Shown: positions 1-8,289 of the stretch, in pieces
Position numbering within the stretch: position 1 is the first letter of the stretch
Layout: each line of letters begins with the position of its first letter
Assembly: GCA_964406935.1 (NCBI GenBank)
Contig: CAYOTM010000002.1
Coordinates: 3,691-67,690 of the forward strand
Length of the DNA stretch: 64,000 bases
From: PWHG01 sp964406935
Lineage (GTDB): Bacteria; Patescibacteriota; Patescibacteriia; Patescibacteriales; UBA12465
Reading direction: 5' to 3'
The notes under the pieces: model-generated
The model's database searches: none
The model's input: the letters and a program-made list of their open reading frames with translations, nothing else
Told to the model about the DNA's origin: nothing
Translations under genes and position numbers: made by a program

Positions 1-862
1 GAACACATTGACCACAAGATTGTTGATGGTGAAATCTTAAAATCCTTATTAAAAATTCTTGAGCTTGCTGATTATTTAGAGGATAAACAGTAATCGTTCC
101 CGATCCAGTAACTGAAGTATTTAATTGTTGATAATTTTTTACCCGACCACAAGCATCACCACCAATTTGCACAAAAAAGGGAAAATCGGGCCAATTACTA
201 GTATTTTTTAAAATTTTAGCGATTGATAAATTATCCGCTAAATAATATAAACCAGGCTTGGCAATTTGACCGCTAAGATAGTAAAAACGCTTATTTTGAT
301 ATTGTTTATCAGCGATTAATCCTAAGGCCTGCCAAGTTTCAACGTTATGAAGAAGGGTAGGCTTAGAAAACAAACCATGAGATCCTGGAAAAGGAGGCTT
401 TAATCGCGGTTTAGCCGCTTCCCCTTCAATAATATTTAACAAAGCGGTTTCTTCGCCAGCTAAATAATCATGGTGGTCAGGTTTAATAAAAACAACTAAT
501 TTATTCTTAATAACGGCATTACCTGATTGCTGAAGAATTTTTTTCCAACTAGACTTTTGTTTTTGATAATAATCATGACGAATAAAAAAATAAATTTTAG
601 TAATTTTAGGAGCCCCAAAATACTCTAGCGCTAATTTTAGACCCTTAATAATTTCTGCTTGATGATTGGCTAAAATGTGAGCATCCTTAATTGAGTTGGG
701 CTCGCCTTCAGCAGCATTAATCACTAAATAAGCCTGACTATTTTTAGTTTTTTCAAGAGAATTTTTAACGGCTTTCCATTTTTGCCAAACCGGAAAGTCA
801 GCTCCTCCTCGACCTCCCAAACCAGACTGCTTAATATTAGTAAGAATTTCGTGTTGATTCAT
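1..862 (-). CDS. nuoF: NuoF-like NADH-binding (51 kDa type) flavoprotein, partial
   Basis: Partial gene; it starts at 862 and runs off the left edge after 287 residues. I translated it by hand. It shows the FMN/NADH-binding block of the NuoF/HoxF family (GLGGRGGADFPVWQKW, residues 14-29; NAAEGEPNSIKDAHIL, 49-64), the GEETALLNIIEG segment (136-147), GLFSKPTLLHNVETW (163-177), an SLBB-like stretch (about 196-240) and the first cysteines of the 4Fe-4S motif (SCGQCV, Cys283 and Cys286) at the very edge. Family members normally carry about 60 residues before the GRGG motif; these are missing here. Known role: transfer of electrons between NADH and an iron-sulfur chain in complex I or NAD-linked hydrogenases. 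It lies 22 bp behind the dehydrogenase gene, in one operon with GAPDH. Which complex it serves is not visible. Confidence 0.88.
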   Translation of the reverse strand, partial: MNQHEILTNIKQSGLGGRGGADFPVWQKWKAVKNSLEKTKNSQAYLVINAAEGEPNSIKDAHILANHQAEIIKGLKLALEYFGAPKITKIYFFIRHDYYQKQKSSWKKILQQSGNAVIKNKLVVFIKPDHHDYLAGEETALLNIIEGEAAKPRLKPPFPGSHGLFSKPTLLHNVETWQALGLIADKQYQNKRFYYLSGQIAKPGLYYLADNLSIAKILKNTSNWPDFPFFVQIGGDACGRVKNYQQLNTSVTGSGTITVYPLNNQQAQEFLIRILRFHHQQSCGQCV

Positions 863-884
863 ATTATTAACCAAAAAAAATTAT

Positions 885-1634
885 TTAATGAGCCGTCCAA
901 CCACCATCAACATGAAGAATCGTACCAGTCACATATTTTGAAGCTGGAGTAGCTAAATATAAAGCAGCATTAGCGATATCTTGGGGCTCACCAACTTTTG
1001 CCAAGGGTGTATTAGCCATAATCATTGCGTTAAAATTAGGGTCAGCGAATACCCCTTCAGTCATTTTAGTAGCAATAAAAGCTGGCGCAATCGCATTTAC
1101 TCTAATTTCTAAGCTAGCTAAATCTAGAGCGGCGGCTCGGGTTAATTGAACGACCCCTCCCTTAGAAGCACAGTAAGCAATGGTTGATTGCATTCCAACT
1201 GTTCCTAAAATTGAACTCAAATTAATAATTGAGCCTTTAATACTCTTAGCTTTCATGATTTTAGCGGCTTCTCTTGTCCCGTAAAAAGTGCCTGACAAAT
1301 TTACATCAATCACTTTTTTCCAATCTTCATCTTTGGTATCCAGGGCACCACCTAAAGCGCCGATGCCAGCATTATTAACCATAATATCCAAAGAGCCAAA
1401 TTTTTCTACGGCATAATTAACTAAAGCAACGACTTGTTCAACCTGACTAACATCACATAATTTAAAGCTAGCTTGATCGTCCTGTAAGTCTAAACCGGGA
1501 TCGCTAATATCAGAATAAACTACCTTGGCTCCAGCTGCCTGTAGGGTTTGAGCAATCGCTAAACCAATGCCGTTAGCCGCTCCGGTGACAACCGCCACTT
1601 TATTTTCTAAAGTAAATTGATTATTTAAATTCAT
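885..1634 (-). CDS. Short-chain dehydrogenase/reductase (SDR), classical type
   Basis: A 249-residue classical SDR oxidoreductase with a Rossmann fold. The cofactor motif TGAANGIG is at 17-24, NNAG at 87-90, and the catalytic tetrad is Asn112, Ser140/141, Tyr154 and Lys158 (YCASK). Asp42 at the end of the second strand is the residue that usually selects NAD(H) over NADP(H). The C-terminal TGTILHVDGGW is typical of the FabG/alcohol dehydrogenase-like group. The substrate cannot be told from sequence; 3-oxoacyl-ACP reductase or a sugar or alcohol dehydrogenase are options. It sits 20 bp after GAPDH and 22 bp before the NuoF-like gene, so a shared role in NAD(H) turnover is plausible inference. 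Confidence 0.92.
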   Translation of the reverse strand: MNLNNQFTLENKVAVVTGAANGIGLAIAQTLQAAGAKVVYSDISDPGLDLQDDQASFKLCDVSQVEQVVALVNYAVEKFGSLDIMVNNAGIGALGGALDTKDEDWKKVIDVNLSGTFYGTREAAKIMKAKSIKGSIINLSSILGTVGMQSTIAYCASKGGVVQLTRAAALDLASLEIRVNAIAPAFIATKMTEGVFADPNFNAMIMANTPLAKVGEPQDIANAALYLATPASKYVTGTILHVDGGWTAH

Positions 1635-1654
1635 AAATTTTTATTTATTTATAT

Positions 1655-2671
1655 TTATTTAACTAATTTGCCGGCCTTAGCGGCTAATTCCACCAAACGT
1701 TGCGAATAACCCCATTCATTATCATACCAAGCAATAATTTTTAATAAATCACCCGCCACCACTTTAGTTGATAAAAGATCGACAATCGCGCTATGAGAGT
1801 TAGCAATTAAATCGGTGGATACCAATTCTTCTTCTGAGGCCTCTAAAATTCCTTTTAGGGAGCCACTGGCCGCTTGTTTAAAACTACGGTTAACTGCCTC
1901 AGCGGTCGTTTTTTTGGACAACACACAAACTACATCACATAAGGAAACAACCGGGGTAGGCACTCTAACTGCTAAGCCATCGAACTTTCCCTTTAAGGCT
2001 GGAATGGCTTCAGCAGTAGCAGTAGCTGCTCCCGTAGTAGTGGGGACAATATTAATGGCGGCTGCTCGGGCTCGACGCCAATCTTTATGAGGACCATCAA
2101 CTAAATTTTGATCGGCCGTATAAGAATGAATAGTAGTCATGATAGATTTTTTAATTCCAAATTTTTTCTTAATAACAGACATGACTGGGGCTAAACAATT
2201 AGTGGTACAGGAAGCACAAGAAATAATATAGTCGCTGGCTTTAAGAGCCGAGTCATTAACCCCTAAAACAATACTTTTAATGCCATTTTTAGCAGGCGCA
2301 GAAATAATCACTTTTTTAGCACCGGCAATTAAGTGCTTACCAGCTGTCTCCTTACTACGAAAGCGACCACTGCACTCTAAGACAACATCAACTCCTAATT
2401 TTTTCCAAGGCAAAGCGCTGGGATCAGCTTGAGAAAAAATTGGATATTTTTTATTATTAACAACAATATTGCTCGCCTGATGACTAACTTTTTTAGAGTA
2501 TCTGCCGTAACAAGAATCACTTTTTAAAAGATGGGCTAAAGTATCAGCTGAAGTTAAATCATTAATAGCCACTACCTCCAATTGAGGAAACTGATCAAGA
2601 ATAATTTTAAAAGCCGCTCGGCCAATCCGACCAAAGCCATTAATGGCAACTTTTGTTTTTTTGTGTGACAT
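1655..2671 (-). CDS. gap: Glyceraldehyde-3-phosphate dehydrogenase
   Basis: A 338-residue class I GAPDH. It oxidises glyceraldehyde 3-phosphate to 1,3-bisphosphoglycerate with NAD and phosphate in glycolysis. Seen: the NAD-binding INGFGRIGR (10-18), IND at 36-38 (Asp at the NAD ribose, favouring NAD), the active-site SCASCTTNC (151-159) with nucleophile Cys155, partner His182, and the C-terminal WYDNEWGYS. Length is normal for the family. It is the first gene of an operon with the SDR and the NuoF-like gene and has its own extended -10 promoter at 2732-2740. Confidence 0.97.
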   Translation of the reverse strand: MSHKKTKVAINGFGRIGRAAFKIILDQFPQLEVVAINDLTSADTLAHLLKSDSCYGRYSKKVSHQASNIVVNNKKYPIFSQADPSALPWKKLGVDVVLECSGRFRSKETAGKHLIAGAKKVIISAPAKNGIKSIVLGVNDSALKASDYIISCASCTTNCLAPVMSVIKKKFGIKKSIMTTIHSYTADQNLVDGPHKDWRRARAAAINIVPTTTGAATATAEAIPALKGKFDGLAVRVPTPVVSLCDVVCVLSKKTTAEAVNRSFKQAASGSLKGILEASEEELVSTDLIANSHSAIVDLLSTKVVAGDLLKIIAWYDNEWGYSQRLVELAAKAGKLVK

Positions 2672-2731
2672 AAAAAATTAAATTAAAAAATTATCTGACT
2701 AAGCAGATTTTATTTATAAAATACTGATAAT

Positions 2732-2740
2732 ATTATACCA
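2732..2740 (-). promoter_or_regulatory. Promoter of the GAPDH operon
   Basis: On the minus strand a consensus TATAAT (2732-2737) is preceded by TGG, making an extended -10 element. No good -35 is seen at 17 bp. The leader to the GAPDH start is about 55 nt. Confidence 0.6.
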
Positions 2741-2751
2741 TATTAATTGGA

Positions 2752-2786
2752 TAACAAAAAACCGATTATCGCTAATCGATTTTTAT
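2752..2786 (-). terminator. Intrinsic terminator after the RicT/PSP1 gene
   Basis: Minus strand stem ATCGATTA / TAATCGGT with loop GCGA, followed by six T. It separates the PSP1 gene from the GAPDH operon. Confidence 0.75.
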
Positions 2787-2804
2787 AAAACAGCTAATAA
2801 TAAA

Positions 2805-3623
2805 CTAACGTTTTCTTCGGGAACGACCAGCAGACTTCATTTGAGTGGGGTCAACTTCAACAACAAAATTACCTTCTTTCCCCTGGCGAACCAAAACATC
2901 CACGGTCTGTTTTAAGACATGATGACCAATTACTTCACCTTCTTGATCATTAACTTTCACTGTTACTCCAATAGGTGGTAATTTAGACGCCAATTCTTTA
3001 TAACCTTCATGTTCAAAGCCTAAACAACACATCAAGCGACCACAAATTCCCGAAATTCGCTCACTTCCCCGATGAACCACCTGTTGAGACTCTGCCATTT
3101 CAGAAGTAATTGAAGAAAACTCATTAATAAATCCTTTACAACATAAGCCCCGCCCGCAAGAACCACAGTCACCATCAATTTTGGCTTCATCGCGAGTGCC
3201 AATTTGAGTCAAACGGATACTTAAATTAAAATGAGCGGTTAAATCTTTAACTAATTCTCGAAAATCAACCCGACCATCAGCCACAAAAGCGAAAGTTAAA
3301 CGATTACCCTCATAAGAAAACCGGGCGTCAACTAATTTCATATTTAGTTGATGTTTAATAATTAATTCCCGACAAACATCTAAGGCTGAATCTTTTTTAG
3401 CTTGATCACCAATTTTTGTCCAATCTTCTTGATTGGCCAGACGCAAAATTGGTTTCAAACTACTCAAATCTTCATTGGTAACTAGTTTTAAAGAAATAAT
3501 TTGACCCAATTCTTTCCCCAGCTCAGTTTCGACTAAAACCCAATCACTAACTTGATAATTATCAACGGATAAAAAATTATATAATTTATCCCAAGGAGAA
3601 AATTGAACTTTAGCAATAATCAT
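2805..3623 (-). CDS. RicT/YaaT-like PSP1-domain protein
   Basis: A 272-residue protein with the PSP1 C-terminal domain. It shows two cysteine clusters: GDCGSCGRGLCC (Cys153, 156, 161, 162) and GICGRLMCC (Cys194, 199, 200). In Bacillus RicT (YaaT) such cysteines bind a 4Fe-4S cluster in the Ric complex, which affects RNase Y; that is family knowledge and its role here is inferred. The C-terminus is strongly basic (SRRKR), which would suit nucleic acid or ribosome contact. It lies behind rpsB-tsf but is separated from tsf by a strong hairpin terminator, so it is probably reached only by read-through or from its own weak promoter. Confidence 0.88.
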   Translation of the reverse strand: MIIAKVQFSPWDKLYNFLSVDNYQVSDWVLVETELGKELGQIISLKLVTNEDLSSLKPILRLANQEDWTKIGDQAKKDSALDVCRELIIKHQLNMKLVDARFSYEGNRLTFAFVADGRVDFRELVKDLTAHFNLSIRLTQIGTRDEAKIDGDCGSCGRGLCCKGFINEFSSITSEMAESQQVVHRGSERISGICGRLMCCLGFEHEGYKELASKLPPIGVTVKVNDQEGEVIGHHVLKQTVDVLVRQGKEGNFVVEVDPTQMKSAGRSRRKR

Positions 3624-3628
3624 ATGGA

Positions 3629-3665
3629 TAAAACAACCCCGCTAAAAATTAATTAGCGGGGTTGT
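3629..3665 (-). terminator. Strong terminator between tsf and the PSP1 gene
   Basis: Perfect 13-bp inverted repeat (arms 3633-3645 and 3653-3665, 7-nt loop), GC-rich in the middle, followed on the minus strand by TTTTAT. Confidence 0.88.
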
Positions 3666-3696
3666 CACTATAAAAATTTATATTAAATAATTAACT

Positions 3697-4497
3697 TTAT
3701 AAATTAAAGCGAACAAACCCCAAAATATTAGCTGATCCTAAAATATTCTTAATTTTCTGTTTTTCATCTTTAATAAATTCTTGTTCTAATAAACAAACTT
3801 CGGAGTAATAACGAATAATTTTCCCTTCCATAATTTTATCTATCATTGCTTCTGGTTTGCCTTCTTTAAGAAGTTGAGCTCGATAAATTTCTTTTTCCGC
3901 GGCAATTTCCTCTTCAGAAACTTCCCCTGATTGTAAATATTTAGGATTAGCGGCCGCTACTTGCATCGCAATGTCAGTGGCTAAATCCTCTAAACCAGGT
4001 TGATCAAGAGCAATTAAAACACCAATTTTGCCACCTAAATGAGTATAGGCAGCCACCGTTTCTCCTCGCAGACTAGCTAACCGTTTAATACCCATTTTTT
4101 CACCAATCGTTCCACTTAAATTATCAAGATTTTCTTGGACGGTTCCGGCAGAATCCAAAGGGCTTTGTAATAAAGTTTCTAAATTATCAATATTTTTATT
4201 TTTAGCTACCGCTAAAACTTGGTCAGCAAAACCTTGAAATTTTTCATTACGAGCAACAAAATCGGTTTCCGAATTAAGCTCTAACATATAAGCTTGTTTT
4301 TTATCATCGCTAAGAATAGTTTTAATAACCCCTTCGTTGGTTTCCCGATCAACTCGTTTAGCTGCTTTAGCAATCCCCTTTTTACGCAACACGGCAATTG
4401 CTTTGTCTAAATCGCCAGCGCTTTCATCTAAAGCCTTCTTGCATTCTACCATTCCAGCACCGCTAGCTTCACGTAATTGTTTAATTTTTTCCATCAT
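3697..4497 (-). CDS. tsf: Translation elongation factor Ts
   Basis: A 266-residue EF-Ts, the nucleotide exchange factor that recycles EF-Tu-GDP. The N-terminal UBA-like domain (about 2-45, IKQLREASGAGMVECKKAL) is followed by the signature TDFVARN at 78-84, which contacts EF-Tu, and the dimerisation core. The gene begins with two Met codons; the second (MEKIKQ) matches the usual family start. It follows rpsB by 18 bp, the standard bacterial order, and ends in the strong terminator at 3629-3665. No Shine-Dalgarno sequence precedes the start. Confidence 0.97.
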   Translation of the reverse strand: MMEKIKQLREASGAGMVECKKALDESAGDLDKAIAVLRKKGIAKAAKRVDRETNEGVIKTILSDDKKQAYMLELNSETDFVARNEKFQGFADQVLAVAKNKNIDNLETLLQSPLDSAGTVQENLDNLSGTIGEKMGIKRLASLRGETVAAYTHLGGKIGVLIALDQPGLEDLATDIAMQVAAANPKYLQSGEVSEEEIAAEKEIYRAQLLKEGKPEAMIDKIMEGKIIRYYSEVCLLEQEFIKDEKQKIKNILGSANILGFVRFNL

Positions 4498-4515
4498 ATA
4501 ATAAGTAATTAAATT

Positions 4516-5232
4516 TTATTTTTTAATTTGTTTCTTGACAGCCAATAAAGACTTTTCAATAGAGTTAACTATTAGTAGGATTGTTTTAGTGGAGTCATCA
4601 TTACCGGAAATTGGATAATTTACTAATTCCGGATTAACATTAGTATCACAAATCGCAATAATTGGAATTCGTTTCTTTCTCGCTTCAGTAACCGCAGTTG
4701 ATTCTTCTTTAATATCCCAAACAAATAAAGCGTCCGGTAATTTAGTTAAATTAGTCAACCCACCGACGCGGTCAGATAAACGTTTAATTTCTCTCTCAAA
4801 TTGTAATTTTTCCTTTTTTGTATATTTATCTAATTTTCCACTATCTCGTTTTTCGATTAATTCTTGATATTTTTTAACTGAACGCTTAACCACGCTAAAA
4901 TTGGTTAAATAACCACCTAACCACTTACCAACCACATAAGGTTGCTCGAGATTAACAGCCAATTCTTTAATAGAGTTTTTCACTTGATCTTTAGTGCCAA
5001 CAAATAAAATATTTTTATTATCAGCTAAAAGCCCGGCCATAAAATCTAAGGCCGCTTCTAATTGCTTTAAACTTTGAGTTAAATCGATGATATAAATACC
5101 ATTTTTCTCGCCAAAAATAAAAGGCTTCATTTTTGGGTGCCAACGATTAGTTCGATGGCCAAAGTGCATGCCGGCTTGCAGCATGTCAGCTAAACTAGGA
5201 AGTTTGTGCATATTTTTTTTCTTTTTACCCAT
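4516..5232 (-). CDS. rpsB: 30S ribosomal protein S2
   Basis: A 238-residue S2. Seen: LQAGMHFGHRTNRWHPKM near the N-terminus, FVGTKDQ, and the VGGLTNL / LPDALFVWD region. The N-terminus carries a short lysine-rich extension (MGKKKKN) before the conserved start; Met8 is an alternative start. There is no Shine-Dalgarno sequence. A good promoter at 5347-5375 and a structured leader of about 100 nt precede it. rpsB-tsf operons are commonly autoregulated by S2 through the leader in other bacteria. Confidence 0.97.
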   Translation of the reverse strand: MGKKKKNMHKLPSLADMLQAGMHFGHRTNRWHPKMKPFIFGEKNGIYIIDLTQSLKQLEAALDFMAGLLADNKNILFVGTKDQVKNSIKELAVNLEQPYVVGKWLGGYLTNFSVVKRSVKKYQELIEKRDSGKLDKYTKKEKLQFEREIKRLSDRVGGLTNLTKLPDALFVWDIKEESTAVTEARKKRIPIIAICDTNVNPELVNYPISGNDDSTKTILLIVNSIEKSLLAVKKQIKK

Positions 5233-5340
5233 TTCTGGGACGTCTGCCCACCGTGGTTTAAATAGTTAAACCAGAAAAATTAGTAGGCATGTTGTTTTTT
5301 AAGATTAATAAAAAGAGGCTTGGCTTAATAAGGCCTCCAA
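5233..5340 (-). promoter_or_regulatory. Structured 5' leader of rpsB, candidate attenuator/autoregulatory RNA
   Basis: The transcript from the promoter at 5347-5375 would start near 5340. Just after the start comes a terminator-like hairpin (GAGGC / GCCTC, about 5313-5338, then TTTTTATT). Next are GGTTTAA / TTAAACC with a short loop and two mutually exclusive G/C pairings near the start codon (GGG-CCC upstream, or CCC-GGG across the ATG). No reading frame lies in it. Autoregulation by S2 is inference. The first hairpin may also end transcripts of the upstream secreted-protein gene. Confidence 0.45.
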
Positions 5341-5346
5341 AGTACT

Positions 5347-5375
5347 ATATTAAAGGAAATAAAGATGATTGTCAA
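5347..5375 (-). promoter_or_regulatory. Promoter of rpsB-tsf
   Basis: Minus strand TTGACA (5370-5375), 17-bp spacer, TAATAT (5347-5352). Near-perfect sigma-70 type signal, sitting directly after the stop codon of the upstream gene. Confidence 0.8.
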
Positions 5376-5383
5376 TAAAAAAA

Positions 5384-6868
5384 TTAACTAACAATTTGAT
5401 AAAAATCCCGCCAAGCTTGGTTAAAACTATTAACTGCTTGATTATATTCGTTAATCTTTACTTGATATACCTTAGCTTTATCATCATATTCTTTTACCAA
5501 ATTATTATACTGAGGGACTAAAGAATTATAAGTAGCCAAATCACCACTATCTCGAGCCGCTAGCATGCTAGAACGTATTTGTTCTAAATTAGTATACAGC
5601 TGATCAATCTCGGTTTTCTCTTGATCTAAAGACTGCTTTAAATTATTAATTCTTAAATTTTCCGCTTGAAGACTACTCACCCTTTCCTTACTACGGGTTA
5701 CTCCATAATAAGTTTGACCACTGCTAGTTTGCTTAATTTCCATAGTACCTAAATTATTAGAGGAAAAGACATTATTTAAACTACTATCGGTTGGGTTAGC
5801 TAAGCCGTTATTTAAGGTCTGGGGAACCACTCCTGGGGGGAAATAATTAGTGGTTTCCAGGAAACAATAAGAACTATTATTTAAAGAGTCAGCCTGAGGA
5901 CATAAAATCCCAAGAGCTGAGTGATTGCTGTCAGGAAAATCTAAAATCGCGGCGCCATAATTTAAGGCTCGTAACCAAAAAACTGCTAAGAAGGTTTTAT
6001 CAGCACAAACCCCTTTCTGGAGGTAAAGGGTTTCAAAAGGAAAGTAAGGAATCGGATTAGCTTGCTGCGCCTTAGCGTTATCATAAGGAATATATTGAAT
6101 AAAAGCTAAAATAAATTCTAAGGTTTCTTCTTGATTTAAACCCTGACTCTTAGCTAAATCTTGAAGCGCCTCTAAGACTTCTAAGCTTTGCTGATCCTCT
6201 GGTTTAGTTTGCAAGAAAATTCCATAATAAGAATTTCTTAAATCAGTTGGCGGATTATTCGCTGGATAAGTATAAACTTTGGGATCTTGATTATATAAAT
6301 TATAAATATTTTCGCTTAAATTAGCCTTTAAATAATAATCTTTTTGACCATAACGCCAAGTAAAATAATGAGTATGGGTTTGGTCATTGGGATTGGGGTT
6401 AGGCGCTGGTGAGTTAGGTAAATTAGCGCTAGCGGAAACAATTTGATTTAAATTAGCAGTCGTAATCCCTAAACCAAACTGACGCATTAAATTAAAAGCG
6501 GTTGCTGGACGATCCAAATAATACAGGCGGTTATCTAAGGGATTGACATAGTAAGCCTGCCCCTTATCATGAACTCGTAATAAAATACGACCAGCTAAAC
6601 GAGAGGCACCTAAACGTGAAAAAGACTGCCAATCAGTTTCGCTAATACCAAGTCCCAGGGTCTGCATTAGATAAAAAGCATCGGCCGGTCGCCCCAAATA
6701 GTAGCGTTTAGCGTCTACTGGATTAACATACCAGGCCTCACCGTTAGCTTCTACTTGGAGCAGAATTCGACCGGCTAGCCGTTGACTAAGATTAGCCTGG
6801 CTGGGAATTGGCCACAAAAAAATAGTCAGTAGGAATAGTAAAGTAAATATTTTAAAACGTGTAAACAT
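5384..6868 (-). CDS. Secreted transglutaminase-like protein with two surface repeat modules
   Basis: Start chosen at 6868 (494 residues): a signal peptide (MFTRFKIFTLLFLLTIFLWP, then IPSQA) follows directly, and an earlier start would overlap the upstream gene. Two copies of a ~50-residue module (about 30-79 and 90-143; G-R-I-L-L-x-V, A-W/Y-Y-V-N-P, YYL-x-RPA-x-AF) are followed by a transglutaminase-like cysteine peptidase/transferase domain with KGVCADKTFLA (Cys288), NHSALGI (His316) and CFLETT, and then a C-terminal coiled coil (about 410-490). The same module recurs in the large surface protein at 56060-59608. Transglutaminase-like domains act as proteases or amide-forming enzymes; the substrate is unknown. 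Confidence 0.82.
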   Translation of the reverse strand: MFTRFKIFTLLFLLTIFLWPIPSQANLSQRLAGRILLQVEANGEAWYVNPVDAKRYYLGRPADAFYLMQTLGLGISETDWQSFSRLGASRLAGRILLRVHDKGQAYYVNPLDNRLYYLDRPATAFNLMRQFGLGITTANLNQIVSASANLPNSPAPNPNPNDQTHTHYFTWRYGQKDYYLKANLSENIYNLYNQDPKVYTYPANNPPTDLRNSYYGIFLQTKPEDQQSLEVLEALQDLAKSQGLNQEETLEFILAFIQYIPYDNAKAQQANPIPYFPFETLYLQKGVCADKTFLAVFWLRALNYGAAILDFPDSNHSALGILCPQADSLNNSSYCFLETTNYFPPGVVPQTLNNGLANPTDSSLNNVFSSNNLGTMEIKQTSSGQTYYGVTRSKERVSSLQAENLRINNLKQSLDQEKTEIDQLYTNLEQIRSSMLAARDSGDLATYNSLVPQYNNLVKEYDDKAKVYQVKINEYNQAVNSFNQAWRDFYQIVS

Positions 6869-6878
6869 AGAAAATAAG

Positions 6879-7553
6879 TTATTGACTAAGCAAGGTAATG
6901 AATAGATCTTCAGTGGGCGCCTTAGGCAAGTGAGAGACATCATTGGTTTGGTTAATCTTAACATAACCATTACGATCAATAATTAACTTAGTAATTGAAG
7001 ATTGAAAAATTTCTAAAGACAAGAAGCCAATTACATCAGCATTAATAATACCAGTAAGAATGGTTTTAATAATATTGCCGTGACAAAAAACAGCTATTCT
7101 TTTACCCTTATTTTTACGAAAAATATCCCACAGTAAACGACGACCACGAGCCTGCATTAAATCTAATTTGTGATCAAGTTCTTTATAATCTTTTAGTTTA
7201 GTGGGTCGATTTTTTTCACAAGTATTAAAATATTTAATGCGATGCCAATTTTTCCAATTAATTTCATTCAAACGAGCATCAATTTTTATTTTTTTCTGGA
7301 GAGTGAGATTAACAATCTCGGCTGTTTGTTTAGCCCGTTTTAGTTCGCTGGAATAAACCACATCAATCTCTTTCTTTAGCAAAGATTTACTTAATTGTTT
7401 CGCTTGCTTAATACCATTTTTTGATAAAGGCATTAAGCGATCACCCACTATTTCTTCCAGGGAGTAATCGGGATTAGCGTGACGAATTAAATAAATTGTA
7501 GTATAGGGTTTATGAGTTTTTGGCTTTAATTCAGAATAAGGACTTTTATACAT
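6879..7553 (-). CDS. Histidine phosphatase superfamily protein (phosphoglycerate mutase-like)
   Basis: A 224-residue protein of the histidine phosphatase family, which uses a phospho-histidine intermediate. Seen: IYLIRHANP (Arg24, His25), SSELKRAKQTAE, and FCHGNIIKTIL with the second catalytic His. The canonical RHG is RHA here. It could be a sugar phosphate phosphatase, a phosphoglycerate mutase or a SixA/CobC-like enzyme; sequence alone does not decide. A glycolytic mutase role is possible since GAPDH, enolase and pyruvate kinase are in the window, but neither is proven. It lies 14 bp after sodB and 10 bp before the secreted protein. Confidence 0.85.
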   Translation of the reverse strand: MYKSPYSELKPKTHKPYTTIYLIRHANPDYSLEEIVGDRLMPLSKNGIKQAKQLSKSLLKKEIDVVYSSELKRAKQTAEIVNLTLQKKIKIDARLNEINWKNWHRIKYFNTCEKNRPTKLKDYKELDHKLDLMQARGRRLLWDIFRKNKGKRIAVFCHGNIIKTILTGIINADVIGFLSLEIFQSSITKLIIDRNGYVKINQTNDVSHLPKAPTEDLFITLLSQ

Positions 7554-7567
7554 ATTCTTAAAGAAAA

Positions 7568-8170
7568 TTATTTACTAGTCAAAAAATTATTAGCGACGAA
7601 ATCCCAATTAATTAGGTTTTGTAAAACTGCTTCGATAAAATCGGCGCGACGATTTTGATAATCTAAATAATAAGCGTGCTCCCAAACATCAATCGTTAAT
7701 AAGGGGATTAAATTATGAGCCAGTGGAGTATCGGCATTAGCGGTTTTAAAAATTTTTAAAGCTTGACCATCTTTAACGAGCCAGGCCCAACCACTACCAA
7801 ACTGAGTAAGGGCAGCTTGTTTAAATTCAGCCAAAAAATTATCTAAGGACTGAAAGTGCTGTTCAAGGGCAGCTAATAAATCGGGGTTAATCTCCTTCTT
7901 CAAATCAGCGGGCTTTAGACATTGCCAAAAAAAATCATGATTAAATACTTGAGCAGCGTTGTTAAATACCGCCGTCATTTCAGGTGACTTAGCACTCGCT
8001 ATAACAATCTCTGCCAAACTATTATCAGCGATTGGACTATCAGTAATTAATTTATTTAAATTATCAACATAGGCTTGATGATGCTTGCCATGATGGAATT
8101 CTAAGGTTTTGGCGGAGATATATGGCTCTAAGGCAGTAAATGTAAAGGGTAGGTTATTTAATTGAAACAT
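7568..8170 (-). CDS. sodB: Superoxide dismutase, Fe type
   Basis: A 200-residue Fe/Mn-family SOD, converting superoxide to hydrogen peroxide and oxygen. Metal ligands are recognisable: His26 (EFHHGKHH), His in AAQVFNHDFFW, and Asp/His in TIDVWEHAYYLDY. The Gln in AAQVFNH is at the position typical of iron enzymes (Mn enzymes have Gly there), so Fe is favoured. No signal peptide, so cytosolic. It has its own extended -10 promoter with an AT-rich leader of about 85 nt. Confidence 0.95.
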   Translation of the reverse strand: MFQLNNLPFTFTALEPYISAKTLEFHHGKHHQAYVDNLNKLITDSPIADNSLAEIVIASAKSPEMTAVFNNAAQVFNHDFFWQCLKPADLKKEINPDLLAALEQHFQSLDNFLAEFKQAALTQFGSGWAWLVKDGQALKIFKTANADTPLAHNLIPLLTIDVWEHAYYLDYQNRRADFIEAVLQNLINWDFVANNFLTSK

Positions 8171-8207
8171 AAATTTATTATTTAATTTATAAAATTTAGC
8201 TAATTTT

Positions 8208-8263
8208 AAATAAATATATTTAATTTTAAAAATTTAAAATATTTATTTATCAAGTTTATTATA
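8208..8263 (-). promoter_or_regulatory. sodB promoter and AT-rich inverted repeat in the leader
   Basis: TATAAT at 8258-8263 on the minus strand, preceded by TGT (extended -10). In the leader (8208-8250) a long AT-only inverted repeat has outer arms AAATAAATAT / ATATTTATTT. It may form an mRNA hairpin or an operator; no Fur-type box is evident. Confidence 0.45.
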
Positions 8264-8289
8264 ACAAAAAAAGAGCTTTAAGAAAACTA

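Noticed and set aside
1..93. Plus-strand frame ending in DHKIVDGEILKSLLK, which resembles the active-site end of a lipoyl acyltransferase (E2).
   Set aside because: The same bases on the minus strand encode the SCGQCV end of a 287-residue NuoF homologue that is conserved over its whole length; the E2 match is only a short chance string.
1815..2090. 91-residue plus-strand open frame.
   Set aside because: Lies entirely antisense to the GAPDH gene, without promoter or start signal.
8208..8250. Fur-type iron box upstream of sodB.
   Set aside because: The inverted repeat is A/T only and lacks the GATAAT-type units; kept only as a generic leader structure.
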